From NCBI GenBank assembly GCA_019322895.1, contig JAHWHZ010000003.1, positions 1 through 64,000 of the forward strand: DNA of 64,000 nucleotides, given 5' to 3'. Below, piece after piece: positions 35,101 through 43,021 of this stretch (position 1 is its first letter; every line of letters begins with the position of its first letter). Below the pieces are notes generated by a model. That model was not told the DNA's origin and searched no databases. It saw only the letters and a list, made by a program, of their open reading frames with translations. Position numbers and translations under genes: made by a program. The stretch is from Candidatus Woesearchaeota archaeon (GTDB taxonomy: Archaea > Nanobdellota > Nanobdellia > Woesearchaeales > ARS49).

Positions 35101-38100
35101 GTTGAGAGCCAAAGGAAAGATTGGCCCAGATGTTGAGATTACAAAAGATATGCGCAGTGCAGCAGTTGCAGAATATGGAGATGAGTTAGGAATAAAATCT
35201 TATGATGTGTTCAGAGATGCAAAAGGCCGTATGGTCGATGCGCGGGCAGCATTGAAGACGCATGCTGAGAACTATGTTGAGAATGCTGTAAGAAGAGGCA
35301 GTATAGATAGTGATAAGTTAAAACAGTTTGCCGCGGATAATGACTTTAAGCTGAAAGGAGATGCTGAAGGCAGATTAGTGTTTGAGGATTCATTAGGCGT
35401 TGAAAAGCGCTTTGATGAGGTATATAATGATTATACTGATGATATATTCGAGCAAAGTACCAAGAGAAAAGCTGCCGCAAGAGAAGCTAAAAGAGCTGAG
35501 CTGCGTGGACAGCCAGCAGAAGCAGAAGAATGGAGGAAGATTTCTCTTGAGCACAGGCGTGAAGAAAGAAGCTTGATAAAAAAGAAGAAGGCCTTGCAAG
35601 AAGCTCATGACGAGGCATTCAAGGAAGGGCTTGATTTCAATGCTAGAAAAACTGCTATAGAAAAAGACATTCCGTTTGAGCAGGCCAAATATGAAGAGAC
35701 TGCCAAATTATATGAAGGTCAGAAGGCTCGCTTTGATGATGTTAAGCAGCAGGCTGCCAAAGCTCGCGAAGAAGCTGGCAAGGCGCGTGCAGAAGGAGAT
35801 ATAAAACTTGCTGAAGCAAAAGAAGCAGAACTAGAAAGACTGAATGGAGAATACAGAAAAATATCTAGAGAAGAAGATATATTATATACAGAAAGGAATG
35901 CAGCGTTTGTAGAAACACAGCCAAAAGTTGAAGTAGAAAGACCTGTTCCTTTGCCAGATGAAGACGCACGCTTGGCTAAAGAAGCTGCAGAAGAATCAAA
36001 AGCAGCTGCAGATTCTGCAGAACTAAAAGCAATCGATGATGCTTCTGAGATGAATGAATTTGCATCTAATCCAAAAGTAAAAGATGATCTTGACGATACG
36101 CTTCCGCCTAAGACTTCATCATGCGGCTCTCCTTGTGAATTTGGAGCAATGGTAGAGGATAAACTGGCAGGGCAGGCCAAATCTGCATTAAAAGACCCTG
36201 AGCTTCGCGCAAGGATTGAGGAAAATCTTGGAAGAACAGTTGATGATGCTGAACTTGATCAGTTTGCAGAAGACTTTGCAAGCGAATTATTCAAGAATCC
36301 AGATTGGGAATATAACGCTGTGGCAAAATGGTTTGAATCAAAAGGAGTTGAATTAGCGCCAGGTGATATCCAGAAGATCTACGAAGCAGAAGGAATACTA
36401 AAACACTCTGGGCTTCCTCCAGACCGCGTGGCCAAGATAGAAAAAGTAATTGATGACGCAAAAGATGCTGCCAAGAGAGTTGCTGCTGAAGCGCCTCCTG
36501 CAGAAGTGCCTAAGGTTCCTGAAGTTGCGCCTCCTAAAGAACTGCCGCCTATTGAGGTCAGAAGAGCAGCGTATACTAAAGGATTTGAAGAAGACCTAGG
36601 AAAAGTCCTTGCTGATTGGAAAAATAATGAGCAAGTTAAAGATGCATTGAAACAAACAGGAATCGCGCTTGATGGTGATGTTAGTGTTAATTTAGTTCCG
36701 CCAACCGCTCCTCATGATACTACATATAGAGCGGTTTTTAAGGTTGGCGATACTGAGATTGGCAGATATCAAATTTCTTTTATGCACGGCGAAGATGCAT
36801 TAAGAGGAACAGATGCGTTCTTCAAGGAAGGTGATGCGATTAAATTAGGCTTGATTGAATTAGAAGTGCCATTCAGAGGAAAAGGACTGGGCAAACCATT
36901 GACAGATACGACTCGTAAATTGATGGAAATGAATTTCCCAGATAATATGATTATCACGCGGCCAGTGCATCCAGCCACATTAAAGGGTGCTAAGGTTAAG
37001 TATGGCGGTGTTTTGAAGACTGCAAACACAGAACCACTCGGCAGGATGCCTGCTGCAATGAGAGACGAATATATACATTACGCCGTTATGGATTTATATC
37101 AAGGAGAAAAAGGAGAAAAGACACTGAAGACTATGCGGGGATATGATGTAGAAGGATGGGTTTCTCCTAGACTGCATGGTGATGATATGGTTGACAGCAT
37201 GGTGCACTCAGGCTATTCCAGAGATGCAGCAGTTATCCATTTAGAAAGCATACAATATGCTGATGGAACGCCTGTCTTTACACCGGCAGAGATTGATGAT
37301 ATGCTTAAAGGCAGGGAATTCCCCGGACAAGTGCCTGATTACCTTAAATTAGATTTAGATAATTATAAAGCAAAATCGTCGTACTATGAATGGAAAGCAA
37401 AGCAGCCAGAACTGCCTGTTGAGAAACCAGTAGTTCCTGAAGTCGCGCCTCCTATTCCTGAAGCTCCTAAAATTCCAGAAGCAGTGCCTAAAGCCCCTGA
37501 AGTTGCGCCGCCGGTTCCTAAAGTATCTCCACGTATTAAGGTTGGTGAAGAGATTAAGTCAGGCTTTAAAAAAGTAGAAGGCCAACTTGATGAAGCGGTT
37601 GTTGGTATAGATGAATATTTGGAATATGATAAATTCCAATGGATGTATGGTGAGCCTGTGCAAAAAGGTGATTTGTGGGGTGTTAAGAGTCATCCTATCC
37701 TAGATAAATATCCTGAAAGTTACTTTAGAGGCGTGAGGCTTGATAAAAATGAAGTTGAGAATGTTTTGAATACTATTGCTGAAGAAGGCCATTTGACTAA
37801 ATACACGCATGAAGGGGTGATTAATGTTAATTCTGCATGGAGCAAACCAGAACATGGATATGAAGGCATTAAAGGCAGATTAGGCGGAATTAATAATGCT
37901 TTAGATTATGGCAATCCGGTTTATAAAAATAATAAAGTAGGAGTAATCATGGTTATTGATCCTGATGAAGTAAAATATGGATGGAAAGCAGCAGGTGACG
38001 GCACTTTTATCACGCCTAAAGATCTTCCTCCGGAAGCTACTCAGGCGATATACCTGGTTGATTATAAGAATCAGAAGTTTGTGCCTGTATATGAAGCGAA

Positions 38101-41100
38101 AAAAGTGCCTGTTCCAGAAGCGCCAAAAGTTCCTGAAGTTGAACTCCCTAAGAGAGCTGTAGCAGAAGTTGGTGCTCCTCCTAAGGTTGAGACTCCTGTT
38201 GAAGTGAGGAACGCTTTGGATAGTGATATTGGCTGGAAGATTGATCCTGAGGATCCTGATGTTTTGGTTAATTTAGAAACTGGTGACCAATTGAGATTAG
38301 GTGCTTCTGATGCAAAGTCTTCTTTGCAAACAAGGCGAAATGCTTATCTTGAGGATTTCAGGAAAAAAGGTTTAGATGGTTTTGGTGAAGAGAATGTAAA
38401 GAAAACTGGCAGAAGTCTTCCTGAAGCAAAATATGAGGAATCGCAGAAGATTGCACGGGCGTACGATGACGAGATTACTTATTGGAAAGAAAGAAAGGCA
38501 TATGCTCTTGAGCATAAAGACGAGTTAGGGTGGCAGGCAGAATCCCGCATAGAGCGGGCAGATGAACAATTAAAGAAACTTGTTCCTGAAAAAAGCAAGG
38601 TGATGGAAGAGCAGACAGAGCTGTACACGAGCATACGAGGTGATTTGGAGATTCCAGAAGGCACTGTTGTGCATGTCCCTGAAGAAGATCAGTTTAAAGC
38701 TATCCAAAAAGCAGAAGAATTCTCTGCTGAAGAATATGTTAGAACAGTTGTTGATGAGAAGATTGATAGCAATTTCCCTGATTTGAATCCAGAAGTGCGA
38801 GAAGATCTTGCTGATGGACTACGCAAGGCTTCTGAGGTATGTACTTGTGAAATACCAGGTCCAGGTCAGACTCCGGAGGATGCTGCGCTCAAAAAGATAG
38901 CTAGGCAACATGATGAACTTTATGATACTCTTGATCAGCCTACGAAAGATGCTTTGAAAGAGGCTGTAGCTAGAGAAAGAGGCGTTCCTTTAAGCGAAGT
39001 TACAGATGATGATATCAGAGCAATATTTAAAGAAGTTGGGGATGATGTTGGAACAGAAATTGTTACAAATAAGTTTACAAGAAAAGATACTGGCTTGGAG
39101 ATGGTTAAAGAGGCTGTTGAAGATGGCGTGGTTACACCAAAAGAAACTCCGCTTGTTGCATATGGAGAAGCTTTGGCTGCTGAAGATCCGGATATTATTA
39201 AAATTGCATCAAATGTAAGAGAGGATGCTGCTAAGATGTCTGTTGCTGAAAAGCCACCTGCTGGCTCTTTCGAAGACTTAAACATGCAATATTCTGCTGC
39301 TGAAACGCGCATGAAAAATCTGCAGTCAGAATTAGATGACACAGTCAGAAGATATGATGAATTATATAACAAACCGCCTGAAGAAATAAGTGATTTCAAT
39401 AAATGGCGCGAGGATTTGGCTGAAATAAATGTTGAGAAAGTAAAAATAGAAGGTCAGATTAAAGAAGCTGCAGCAGAAGGCGCAATGCTCAGGATGAAAT
39501 TATTGAATAATAAGTTGCCAACACCGCTTGGAACGCATCAAAAGATTGGCTCTCCATTTGTTGTTGATGATTATGAAAAAGCAATGGATACTTATGGTCT
39601 TGCAATGAAGCATTACTTGGGAGATTCTGCAAATGTCTTGTTTGATAATCCAGACTTTATGAGAGGTTTGTTGCGGGGAGATGATCCTGCTGAGTTGATA
39701 AGCATTGCTTCTAAAAGCAAGGTTTCATTATCTGCTGATGAAATCGCTGGATTCAAGATGCTGGATAAATCTAACATGAACCAAGGATTCATGTACCAGT
39801 TTACAGGCAAGGATGCGAGAGAGTTTGGCAGGGGAATAATGAAAGGAGAACTAGGAGGCCCATTATTAGAAGAAGAAAAAGACTTCTTGTTCTGGTTCAC
39901 AGGCAATTCAGGAGAGATTGGCTCTGCAAAGCTTTATGAATTATATTCAGGACCGCAGGCATCTGCCAGATGGACTGTGGTTAAAGATGATTTCTTGAAT
40001 CATGTAAAGAATATGGATTGGTCTGAAAGTTATGTTGCTAAGAAAAGCCTGCCTAAAGATCCTGAAGCAGTCCTGAAAAGATATGAGAATGCAATGGATT
40101 ACTTGGAAGGCAGGATAAATTCGCATTACACTAAAAAGCCTGTTGCAGAGGTTCCTGGCGTTCCTGTAACGCCAAAAGCACCGCCTGAAGAAGTCACAAA
40201 ACTATACGTGCCTAAGGAAAAACTGCCTGAGCCAAAAGATGTAATGATTAAAAGAGATGTTGGAGGAGACTTTGTTTTAGACATGTCAGGGAGAGGCGCT
40301 TCTACAGATGAAATAAAGGATATACTGCGAACGCATCTGAAAGAAAAAGGCGTAAGTCCAGATTTGGCAGAAGACCTCACTTGGAGAAGCATGGAAGATG
40401 CTGCTGAAAGATTGGCAGCAGAAGGCAGGCATGAAGAAGCACTTGAAATGATCAGGCCGCACTTTGACACTTATTTCAAGGACGAGTTTATTGATTATTC
40501 TATACCATATTCTCAAGGTGAGAAAATTACTCTTAAAAAGATAGTAAGCCTTGAAGATGAAACAGCAGGAACATTTATTGGCGCAAAAGAAACAGGTGAA
40601 GAAGTGATTGTAAAGGTTTACAGGCAATGGCCTACAGGAGCTGCAGATGAGAAAACAATCTGGAGAGAGTTAACAAAGCAGTTTGATAATGAAATCGAAT
40701 CTCTTAATAAATTAGATGAAATAGGCGTTCCTGTGAATAAAGTAGTCAGTAAAGCAGATATTGGAGGCAATCCTGCTTACATACTGGAAGATTTCAAAGG
40801 CAAAACCTTGGATGAATTAACTGATGCTGAAAAATCATTGATATCTCAGAAAACCATTGACCAGTTAGGAGAAGCAAGAGATGCAATACTGGAAGCAGGT
40901 TATGTCCCAGATGATTTGAGATTCGTGATTGCAACTGAAGATGCTGGCAGGTTCAAGAAAGGGGATATAATCATAACTAATGCAGAAGGATTCAAGCCCA
41001 TAACGCAGGTAGAAGATGCCGAAGCTGCAATGTACAATTTCCGCACAGGAATCAAGAGACAAATGATGAATATCAAAGATGCAGGAGCAGATGCAGGCAG

Positions 41101-42016
41101 AAGAGTATCTCTCGCAACACCGTCAGCCGCAGGAAAAACTATCTTGACAAATAAGATGGATTCTTTAGAAGGCATTGTCAACAGGTTTGGTGTTGAGCCT
41201 ACAGAATTAGCAGGAGAACCTCTTGGTGGAATGAGAGGCGCGAAGAAGATAAGCATCAAAGGCGAGGAATTTGCTCGAAAGCCGTTCAAGGACATGCCTG
41301 AGGATATTTACAGGCTGCATTCAGAACTTGCTGGAAGAGACATAGTTAAATCTTATTTCCCAGATGTCATTGCACCTGATGCAACTGCTTATTTCGGCAA
41401 AGACGGCCAGTATCATCTATTGTCTGAGTTCTTGCCAGATGTTAAGATGGACAGCAGGAAATTTGCGCGTATAACTCCTGACCAGAGAGCAGACTTGGCT
41501 GTAATGGACTTAGTGTTTGGCATGACTGACATGCATTACGGCAATGTATTGTTTAATCCAGAAGGAAAGCTTGGTTTTGTTGATATGGAGCAGTTATTCA
41601 GGCGCAGGCACTTTGATTATTTGACTGGCGATGGCAGGGGACTGTTTATGGATCAATTAAGGGCCAATACTGCAACACCACATCTGCCGCATATGTATAA
41701 GTTAGGAGATGCTGGGCAAGAAGCGCTTTCAGTTGCAGACTTTGAGAAAGCATTTGCAAAAGTGAAAAGCATAAGAGAAGATCCTAATTTCTTCAATGAT
41801 TTAGCGAGCAGATTGACAAAATCAGGAATGTCAGAAGAGAATGTTGCAGATACTGTATTAAGAGTCAGGCAAAACCTTGACGATTTTGAGAGCAATCTTG
41901 ATTCAATGATTACTTGGAGCAATGAAGCGAGAAATGTTGAATTGACTCCGAGAGGCTCGATTGCTGCAGAGACAACTACTGTTATTACTGGGCAAGTTGC
42001 TGCTGCAATAATTTAA
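26177..42016 (+). CDS. Giant secreted coiled-coil protein with chained effector-like C-terminal modules
   Basis: 5279 residues. The ATG overlaps the previous stop (ATGA), so the two giants are translationally coupled. A signal peptide (IMFAVLVTALFVLLPVCDA) is followed by no obvious anchor. Long coiled coils dominate (about 360-700, 1270-1360, 1600-1760, 1930-2100, 2400-2850), broken by Pro- and Gly-rich stretches. From about 3440, Pro/Val/Glu linkers (PKVPEVAPP-like) separate modules: GNAT-like with RGKGLG (3567-3572); ART-like with YFRGV (Arg3851) and NSAWSKP; an unknown module (4010-4650); kinase-like with VIVKVYR (Lys4813); and kinase-like with D5118-x-H-x-x-N5123 and FVDME (Asp5136). The layout resembles polymorphic toxins, but each module call is tentative. 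It ends VITGQVAAAII, overlapping the convergent hydrolase gene. Confidence 0.82.
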   Translation: MKISNKQKISIMFAVLVTALFVLLPVCDAYSRADAVSDMTFVETYVDPNTEAKADEYIGGMGLEEFEEPADLSLLPPLLEPMTSEEVDAFVDDAMSNLPPIDASMDDLTDPPGIIKEITQEQEVFTTPSQMSNVDEEMECIMPGTPGAEISGAGFDIMGLGAGAVGEMSLEEFQSIVQQAGLENLGARGGGSQQGGMGGMGEYADPRDYRNQFYGMKESARQAAGGKTGGGGEDTSYGGEYYGAKARLDYLQTIMDWANSVGEEGYGVAKMLEEFVQSQEARDEFGDGLNQLGPPEKWGAVAQGIMDAYNGMASTFEDYANNLGTFKKITNALQDKSGDGAGTHIYNYEGLKWSIIDMGGYDPEKYKKLKKRQEQLGTEIQRLRDKGENKRTPEENKKLNELIEELNGKPKRDKEGNIMKDPKTGKTIWEKEGINTEVKNAEKTGLQDALDYYGTLTSASTDIKNFEAELEQFSSMPVGQLADAMLADAKGKYDQAKTDYDLGLISKEEFDEAKNEYNNLQGKKNDGTLRDYARNQQKKKEQEIKAKIAQAKRDYEAAKQGKDLKSERELAALQKDIDSAGQAIRDTGAQIKDTDQKISDIDKKIADLQEELAGPQFTEEKLTELQEELEELKEEKEELEGQKYELGQKKKDLEKQNQDLKEKQRKIKQQTEVSYKTKRDAFNKYLEGIAEDEGLNTGADALKWIGWQAADAKLEDAIGYPAEVDENGNVLLPASGLHASLETLGGLIESTGAFLDPDFMKDMKEDFGDYSERLADLHDAFKELKDAENAAKADGHISDEEDKDIKDKQHELNKDILDLGADIMKSLKEYLKKLSEMTADELEDWWENMNKSEAEGGIGETPSSPCCEKCKPPECPPDCPPGIYATEELEAGEKEGPYPTGPPEQPPPTPGPPGAPSTAPGGAPPAPPEGGYPAGMTPTPTPPTPQTPTFGAVAITGSAVAGVLEEGGIEPVGTGPAPLPLLPEEGAPEEGEEGVPEDGAPEEGEGEEECGITRKKCWKFPPIPEAPMDAPPDGKRIFQDSSQIGISNHDRSAAVKSGDLDITIRQVDEEEEDTEIKIGLTDVLNKNAAAVDLQPVVRKRNIGFMGFAGEYKETKDNRFTVKLKMPCSKAPTPTGGGKASSPAGKAVLDITGAVVPTPPPPSPDQSSGNAGPVLPLSIGVTELGEEQGAGMCEVEITFDKSSFKGAFEKISDPDKASDALVEAVLTKIINDNGGKAGPQEVYVKSDPRTWKDKTGKQYVPDPHGKGFIPKGTSGDAKKRHTQTVGKAQRGYDDAYKAHTSARKALEVVLSDPKLRDDPNAVNNAKANLKKAKENLDKAKADLDAAKKKYSQTLYKGGFTDEQQRDFDIAVGNANSAKLEYLSNHADRTLHPDPNQWDDETKHVQLKGENEKLIQDVKAMAATWQKLGASPADIRQRQQALFEDLIWNGKFKGPDADKIWKDIKDKENLRDRIKKHLSQELDYNNPMGYARAVADQVDKAREFAGNQGLPEFDEDSNPLTVGAAKQVVNHIQEAIQTMQDELGRLKDAHAKTKPGVGATESPLGKIKSAIDAIGPFKYLSPIAMTLDAAIDEQPKFGDYKEQLGDSVRRLENVINDRKGDLDKAKQNLAKQVDKANKELADIKKFIDQERERIDEAKKEVEDMFDELKKMKMEAPGLAPHMANERKRAFFEFLKDSEKKDFLDKFNKDTERVMKGLVAGTPSNSAHTAAADGTPPKFAGVVDFPVAFDAGGNVVNGALGDLLPGKKGSHTQATAKEAAASFNFNLFVDENPPPFDFWMETMKKKGQLFRRARENLARLQVFKQKNEADMYSFEELGKIQKTVKTLEEHSQSYTGPRIGDIPVQEPPEAAPPPQLGPIGPFGEGASAAMEQAFAPTPPAPLPTPAAIADITGYAAKETASPWAAYFNKKFDTQSQIDKAIKNVDTNLARLGSDINSEAKASNLQSHRLDALLWAGRVLTDETMFKSLNNAKAKVQQIQKRINQIDKRLKEIPQEKNALLAELEEINRLSREGEISREEFKRRSEENSRKRAELDAEENKLKNEKNDLLKEEKRMLDEIQELRIEVEDRMIEDEKRRVGTMLAEATGNWVEFFKKDEESGFKSISFWETWIFEKEDKESARKSEQLAKDMLNGLEVFNELRKALNAQGKSLDEVFNHGPFLDSIRKRATTPDADFVRDFFKAMGIDESEFSDEDMRNFGMYFGTFGEALAKKVDGTFHPDDFNMGFFVMGTMKESWGDLEGAAKDYNLAANLLQSGYLVEMAKTAQNQLDISKANRDIGRAVADVLLDPLNLLALGTFALAKSGTTLAKITKTADALRKAAKATKFKTVAKAFNAGAYVADKIGDAARATKKAASAVGRWGTKKWFKGTSFGDDIAGTLDDIADLSRNLDDAKLLDKTDDIAKLSGKLDDAYKELKRLKDAASKETWYGWIENGLNKNFGGQGTRAAADDIADLERNWGNKLDDLKRMQNEFDGLGDAGKASKKGQKLFKEIKKARSRISKMENQIDELKDAANALNKEKGFVTKHRHLDSQGRAGQKAVDDAYDAYRTALNRVKNARKTGEGVDDAFDALKAAKNNLNNAENALKGIEYSSWVGQAEDLWNWNFERWSQKVEKFRYEKGLGTKKFKSWYEATDAQRKSFFEAEKNLGKISKAEDITGVRKNFEQARSAVARAQNNLENARKAQKGIKEATDALNTARKTFDDAQTVLNNRLKNVGNAFNKLDDARNSLKQAAKTADRANKMLKARKPGTAEKTTPGFLAGKADDIGKDVERIEDHLTDMRKNFEASPTVENARGVQQADDALKNAARKEAQVQEQLSEAAKRVAAEKPAPVVEATPENLANLRSQEKAIENELDAVLTKYFEQYGDEAFSPRFAEENLQFADEFGEAYVRLSDVRAQINQVDEDLRLLAAQPPKAMPPRTARMAALDDAGVKADEMFRIGTPDGRFKPATYDDVDDLLRAKGKIGPDVEITKDMRSAAVAEYGDELGIKSYDVFRDAKGRMVDARAALKTHAENYVENAVRRGSIDSDKLKQFAADNDFKLKGDAEGRLVFEDSLGVEKRFDEVYNDYTDDIFEQSTKRKAAAREAKRAELRGQPAEAEEWRKISLEHRREERSLIKKKKALQEAHDEAFKEGLDFNARKTAIEKDIPFEQAKYEETAKLYEGQKARFDDVKQQAAKAREEAGKARAEGDIKLAEAKEAELERLNGEYRKISREEDILYTERNAAFVETQPKVEVERPVPLPDEDARLAKEAAEESKAAADSAELKAIDDASEMNEFASNPKVKDDLDDTLPPKTSSCGSPCEFGAMVEDKLAGQAKSALKDPELRARIEENLGRTVDDAELDQFAEDFASELFKNPDWEYNAVAKWFESKGVELAPGDIQKIYEAEGILKHSGLPPDRVAKIEKVIDDAKDAAKRVAAEAPPAEVPKVPEVAPPKELPPIEVRRAAYTKGFEEDLGKVLADWKNNEQVKDALKQTGIALDGDVSVNLVPPTAPHDTTYRAVFKVGDTEIGRYQISFMHGEDALRGTDAFFKEGDAIKLGLIELEVPFRGKGLGKPLTDTTRKLMEMNFPDNMIITRPVHPATLKGAKVKYGGVLKTANTEPLGRMPAAMRDEYIHYAVMDLYQGEKGEKTLKTMRGYDVEGWVSPRLHGDDMVDSMVHSGYSRDAAVIHLESIQYADGTPVFTPAEIDDMLKGREFPGQVPDYLKLDLDNYKAKSSYYEWKAKQPELPVEKPVVPEVAPPIPEAPKIPEAVPKAPEVAPPVPKVSPRIKVGEEIKSGFKKVEGQLDEAVVGIDEYLEYDKFQWMYGEPVQKGDLWGVKSHPILDKYPESYFRGVRLDKNEVENVLNTIAEEGHLTKYTHEGVINVNSAWSKPEHGYEGIKGRLGGINNALDYGNPVYKNNKVGVIMVIDPDEVKYGWKAAGDGTFITPKDLPPEATQAIYLVDYKNQKFVPVYEAKKVPVPEAPKVPEVELPKRAVAEVGAPPKVETPVEVRNALDSDIGWKIDPEDPDVLVNLETGDQLRLGASDAKSSLQTRRNAYLEDFRKKGLDGFGEENVKKTGRSLPEAKYEESQKIARAYDDEITYWKERKAYALEHKDELGWQAESRIERADEQLKKLVPEKSKVMEEQTELYTSIRGDLEIPEGTVVHVPEEDQFKAIQKAEEFSAEEYVRTVVDEKIDSNFPDLNPEVREDLADGLRKASEVCTCEIPGPGQTPEDAALKKIARQHDELYDTLDQPTKDALKEAVARERGVPLSEVTDDDIRAIFKEVGDDVGTEIVTNKFTRKDTGLEMVKEAVEDGVVTPKETPLVAYGEALAAEDPDIIKIASNVREDAAKMSVAEKPPAGSFEDLNMQYSAAETRMKNLQSELDDTVRRYDELYNKPPEEISDFNKWREDLAEINVEKVKIEGQIKEAAAEGAMLRMKLLNNKLPTPLGTHQKIGSPFVVDDYEKAMDTYGLAMKHYLGDSANVLFDNPDFMRGLLRGDDPAELISIASKSKVSLSADEIAGFKMLDKSNMNQGFMYQFTGKDAREFGRGIMKGELGGPLLEEEKDFLFWFTGNSGEIGSAKLYELYSGPQASARWTVVKDDFLNHVKNMDWSESYVAKKSLPKDPEAVLKRYENAMDYLEGRINSHYTKKPVAEVPGVPVTPKAPPEEVTKLYVPKEKLPEPKDVMIKRDVGGDFVLDMSGRGASTDEIKDILRTHLKEKGVSPDLAEDLTWRSMEDAAERLAAEGRHEEALEMIRPHFDTYFKDEFIDYSIPYSQGEKITLKKIVSLEDETAGTFIGAKETGEEVIVKVYRQWPTGAADEKTIWRELTKQFDNEIESLNKLDEIGVPVNKVVSKADIGGNPAYILEDFKGKTLDELTDAEKSLISQKTIDQLGEARDAILEAGYVPDDLRFVIATEDAGRFKKGDIIITNAEGFKPITQVEDAEAAMYNFRTGIKRQMMNIKDAGADAGRRVSLATPSAAGKTILTNKMDSLEGIVNRFGVEPTELAGEPLGGMRGAKKISIKGEEFARKPFKDMPEDIYRLHSELAGRDIVKSYFPDVIAPDATAYFGKDGQYHLLSEFLPDVKMDSRKFARITPDQRADLAVMDLVFGMTDMHYGNVLFNPEGKLGFVDMEQLFRRRHFDYLTGDGRGLFMDQLRANTATPHLPHMYKLGDAGQEALSVADFEKAFAKVKSIREDPNFFNDLASRLTKSGMSEENVADTVLRVRQNLDDFESNLDSMITWSNEARNVELTPRGSIAAETTTVITGQVAAAII

Positions 42017-42989
42017 TTTCTTTCAATCTTGCCTTTTTTTCATACAATAATTCAGCGGTTTTTCTTAGAAGTTCTGCATCTTCAACATTTTTAATCCATC
42101 TTTCAGGTATGTTTTCAACTCCGTTGTATGCACCGCTTATTGCTCCGGCAATGCATGCAATCGAATCAGAATCTCCGTTTGTATTTGCGCCCTGCAAAAC
42201 CGCTTTTTCATAATCTAAGGGATGTTTTAGAACCGAATATAGCGCAGTTGCAACCACTTCTTCTGCTTTCCAGCCCTCCCCAATTCTTGAAAGCGCGAGA
42301 TATTTATTTTCTAGTGGAATAAGATCTTCCAGCTGTTTTATCTTTGTCTTGAATTCATCATTAAAACAGTCTAATTCTTGGATTTTTCCTATCCATTCAT
42401 TAGGGTTTACGCCTTGTAATGCAAGAGATGTTAAATATGCTGTGGCTATCCCTGCAGAAATTGCAGTTGGATGAGGGTGTGTGCATTTGCTTGACGTAGA
42501 TGCAACTTCAATTAATTTATCTAAATCATCGTGAAACATTAATCCAATCGGAGCAGTTCTCATTGCCGCCCCAGAACCTTTTGAATCAGGGTGCAGATAT
42601 ATCGATTCTGCTGCTGATTCGCTCCAATGTTTTCCTATTTCAAGATTCCAGGCACTAACAGTGCAAGCATGTCCTGGATTTCGATAATTTGAATTAAAAT
42701 ACCAATCAATAAATTCTTTTGATACATTATCCATGATCTCATTTATATCGTAATCTTCTAAATCGCTGTTTAACAGCGCTTTTGCAATTGCCAGACTTAG
42801 TTGTGTGTCGTCGCTATAACTGCCGATTTTTAATTTAAACGGGCCCATATGTGGGCGCACAAAATCTGTGATGCCTTTGCCGTCTGTATTAAACAAAAGG
42901 GTCATTATGTTGGTGTTTTCAATTGGAAATCCTAGAGCATCACCTATAGCAAGACCGTATATGCATCCAAAATATTTGCTTTTGTCCAT
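41985..42989 (-). CDS. ADP-ribosylglycohydrolase family protein
   Basis: 334 residues of the ARH/DraG family, which removes ADP-ribose from proteins (Arg-linked in DraG, others in relatives) using a binuclear magnesium centre. Metal-site motifs are present: IYGLAIGDALGFP at 10-22, GSYSDDTQ with D60/D61, and NTNGDSDSIACIAGAISGA near residue 270. Length is normal. The gene is convergent with the 5279-aa protein and their 3' ends overlap by 32 nt. That protein carries an ART-like module, so a role in reversing its action is attractive, but the substrate is unproven. It is the third gene of a minus-strand group with the deacetylase-family gene 32 nt upstream. Confidence 0.93.
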   Translation of the reverse strand: MDKSKYFGCIYGLAIGDALGFPIENTNIMTLLFNTDGKGITDFVRPHMGPFKLKIGSYSDDTQLSLAIAKALLNSDLEDYDINEIMDNVSKEFIDWYFNSNYRNPGHACTVSAWNLEIGKHWSESAAESIYLHPDSKGSGAAMRTAPIGLMFHDDLDKLIEVASTSSKCTHPHPTAISAGIATAYLTSLALQGVNPNEWIGKIQELDCFNDEFKTKIKQLEDLIPLENKYLALSRIGEGWKAEEVVATALYSVLKHPLDYEKAVLQGANTNGDSDSIACIAGAISGAYNGVENIPERWIKNVEDAELLRKTAELLYEKKARLKEIKLLQQQLAQ

Positions 42990-43021
42990 TTTCTAATTGT
43001 TTTTAAAATCCTCTGTTAGCA

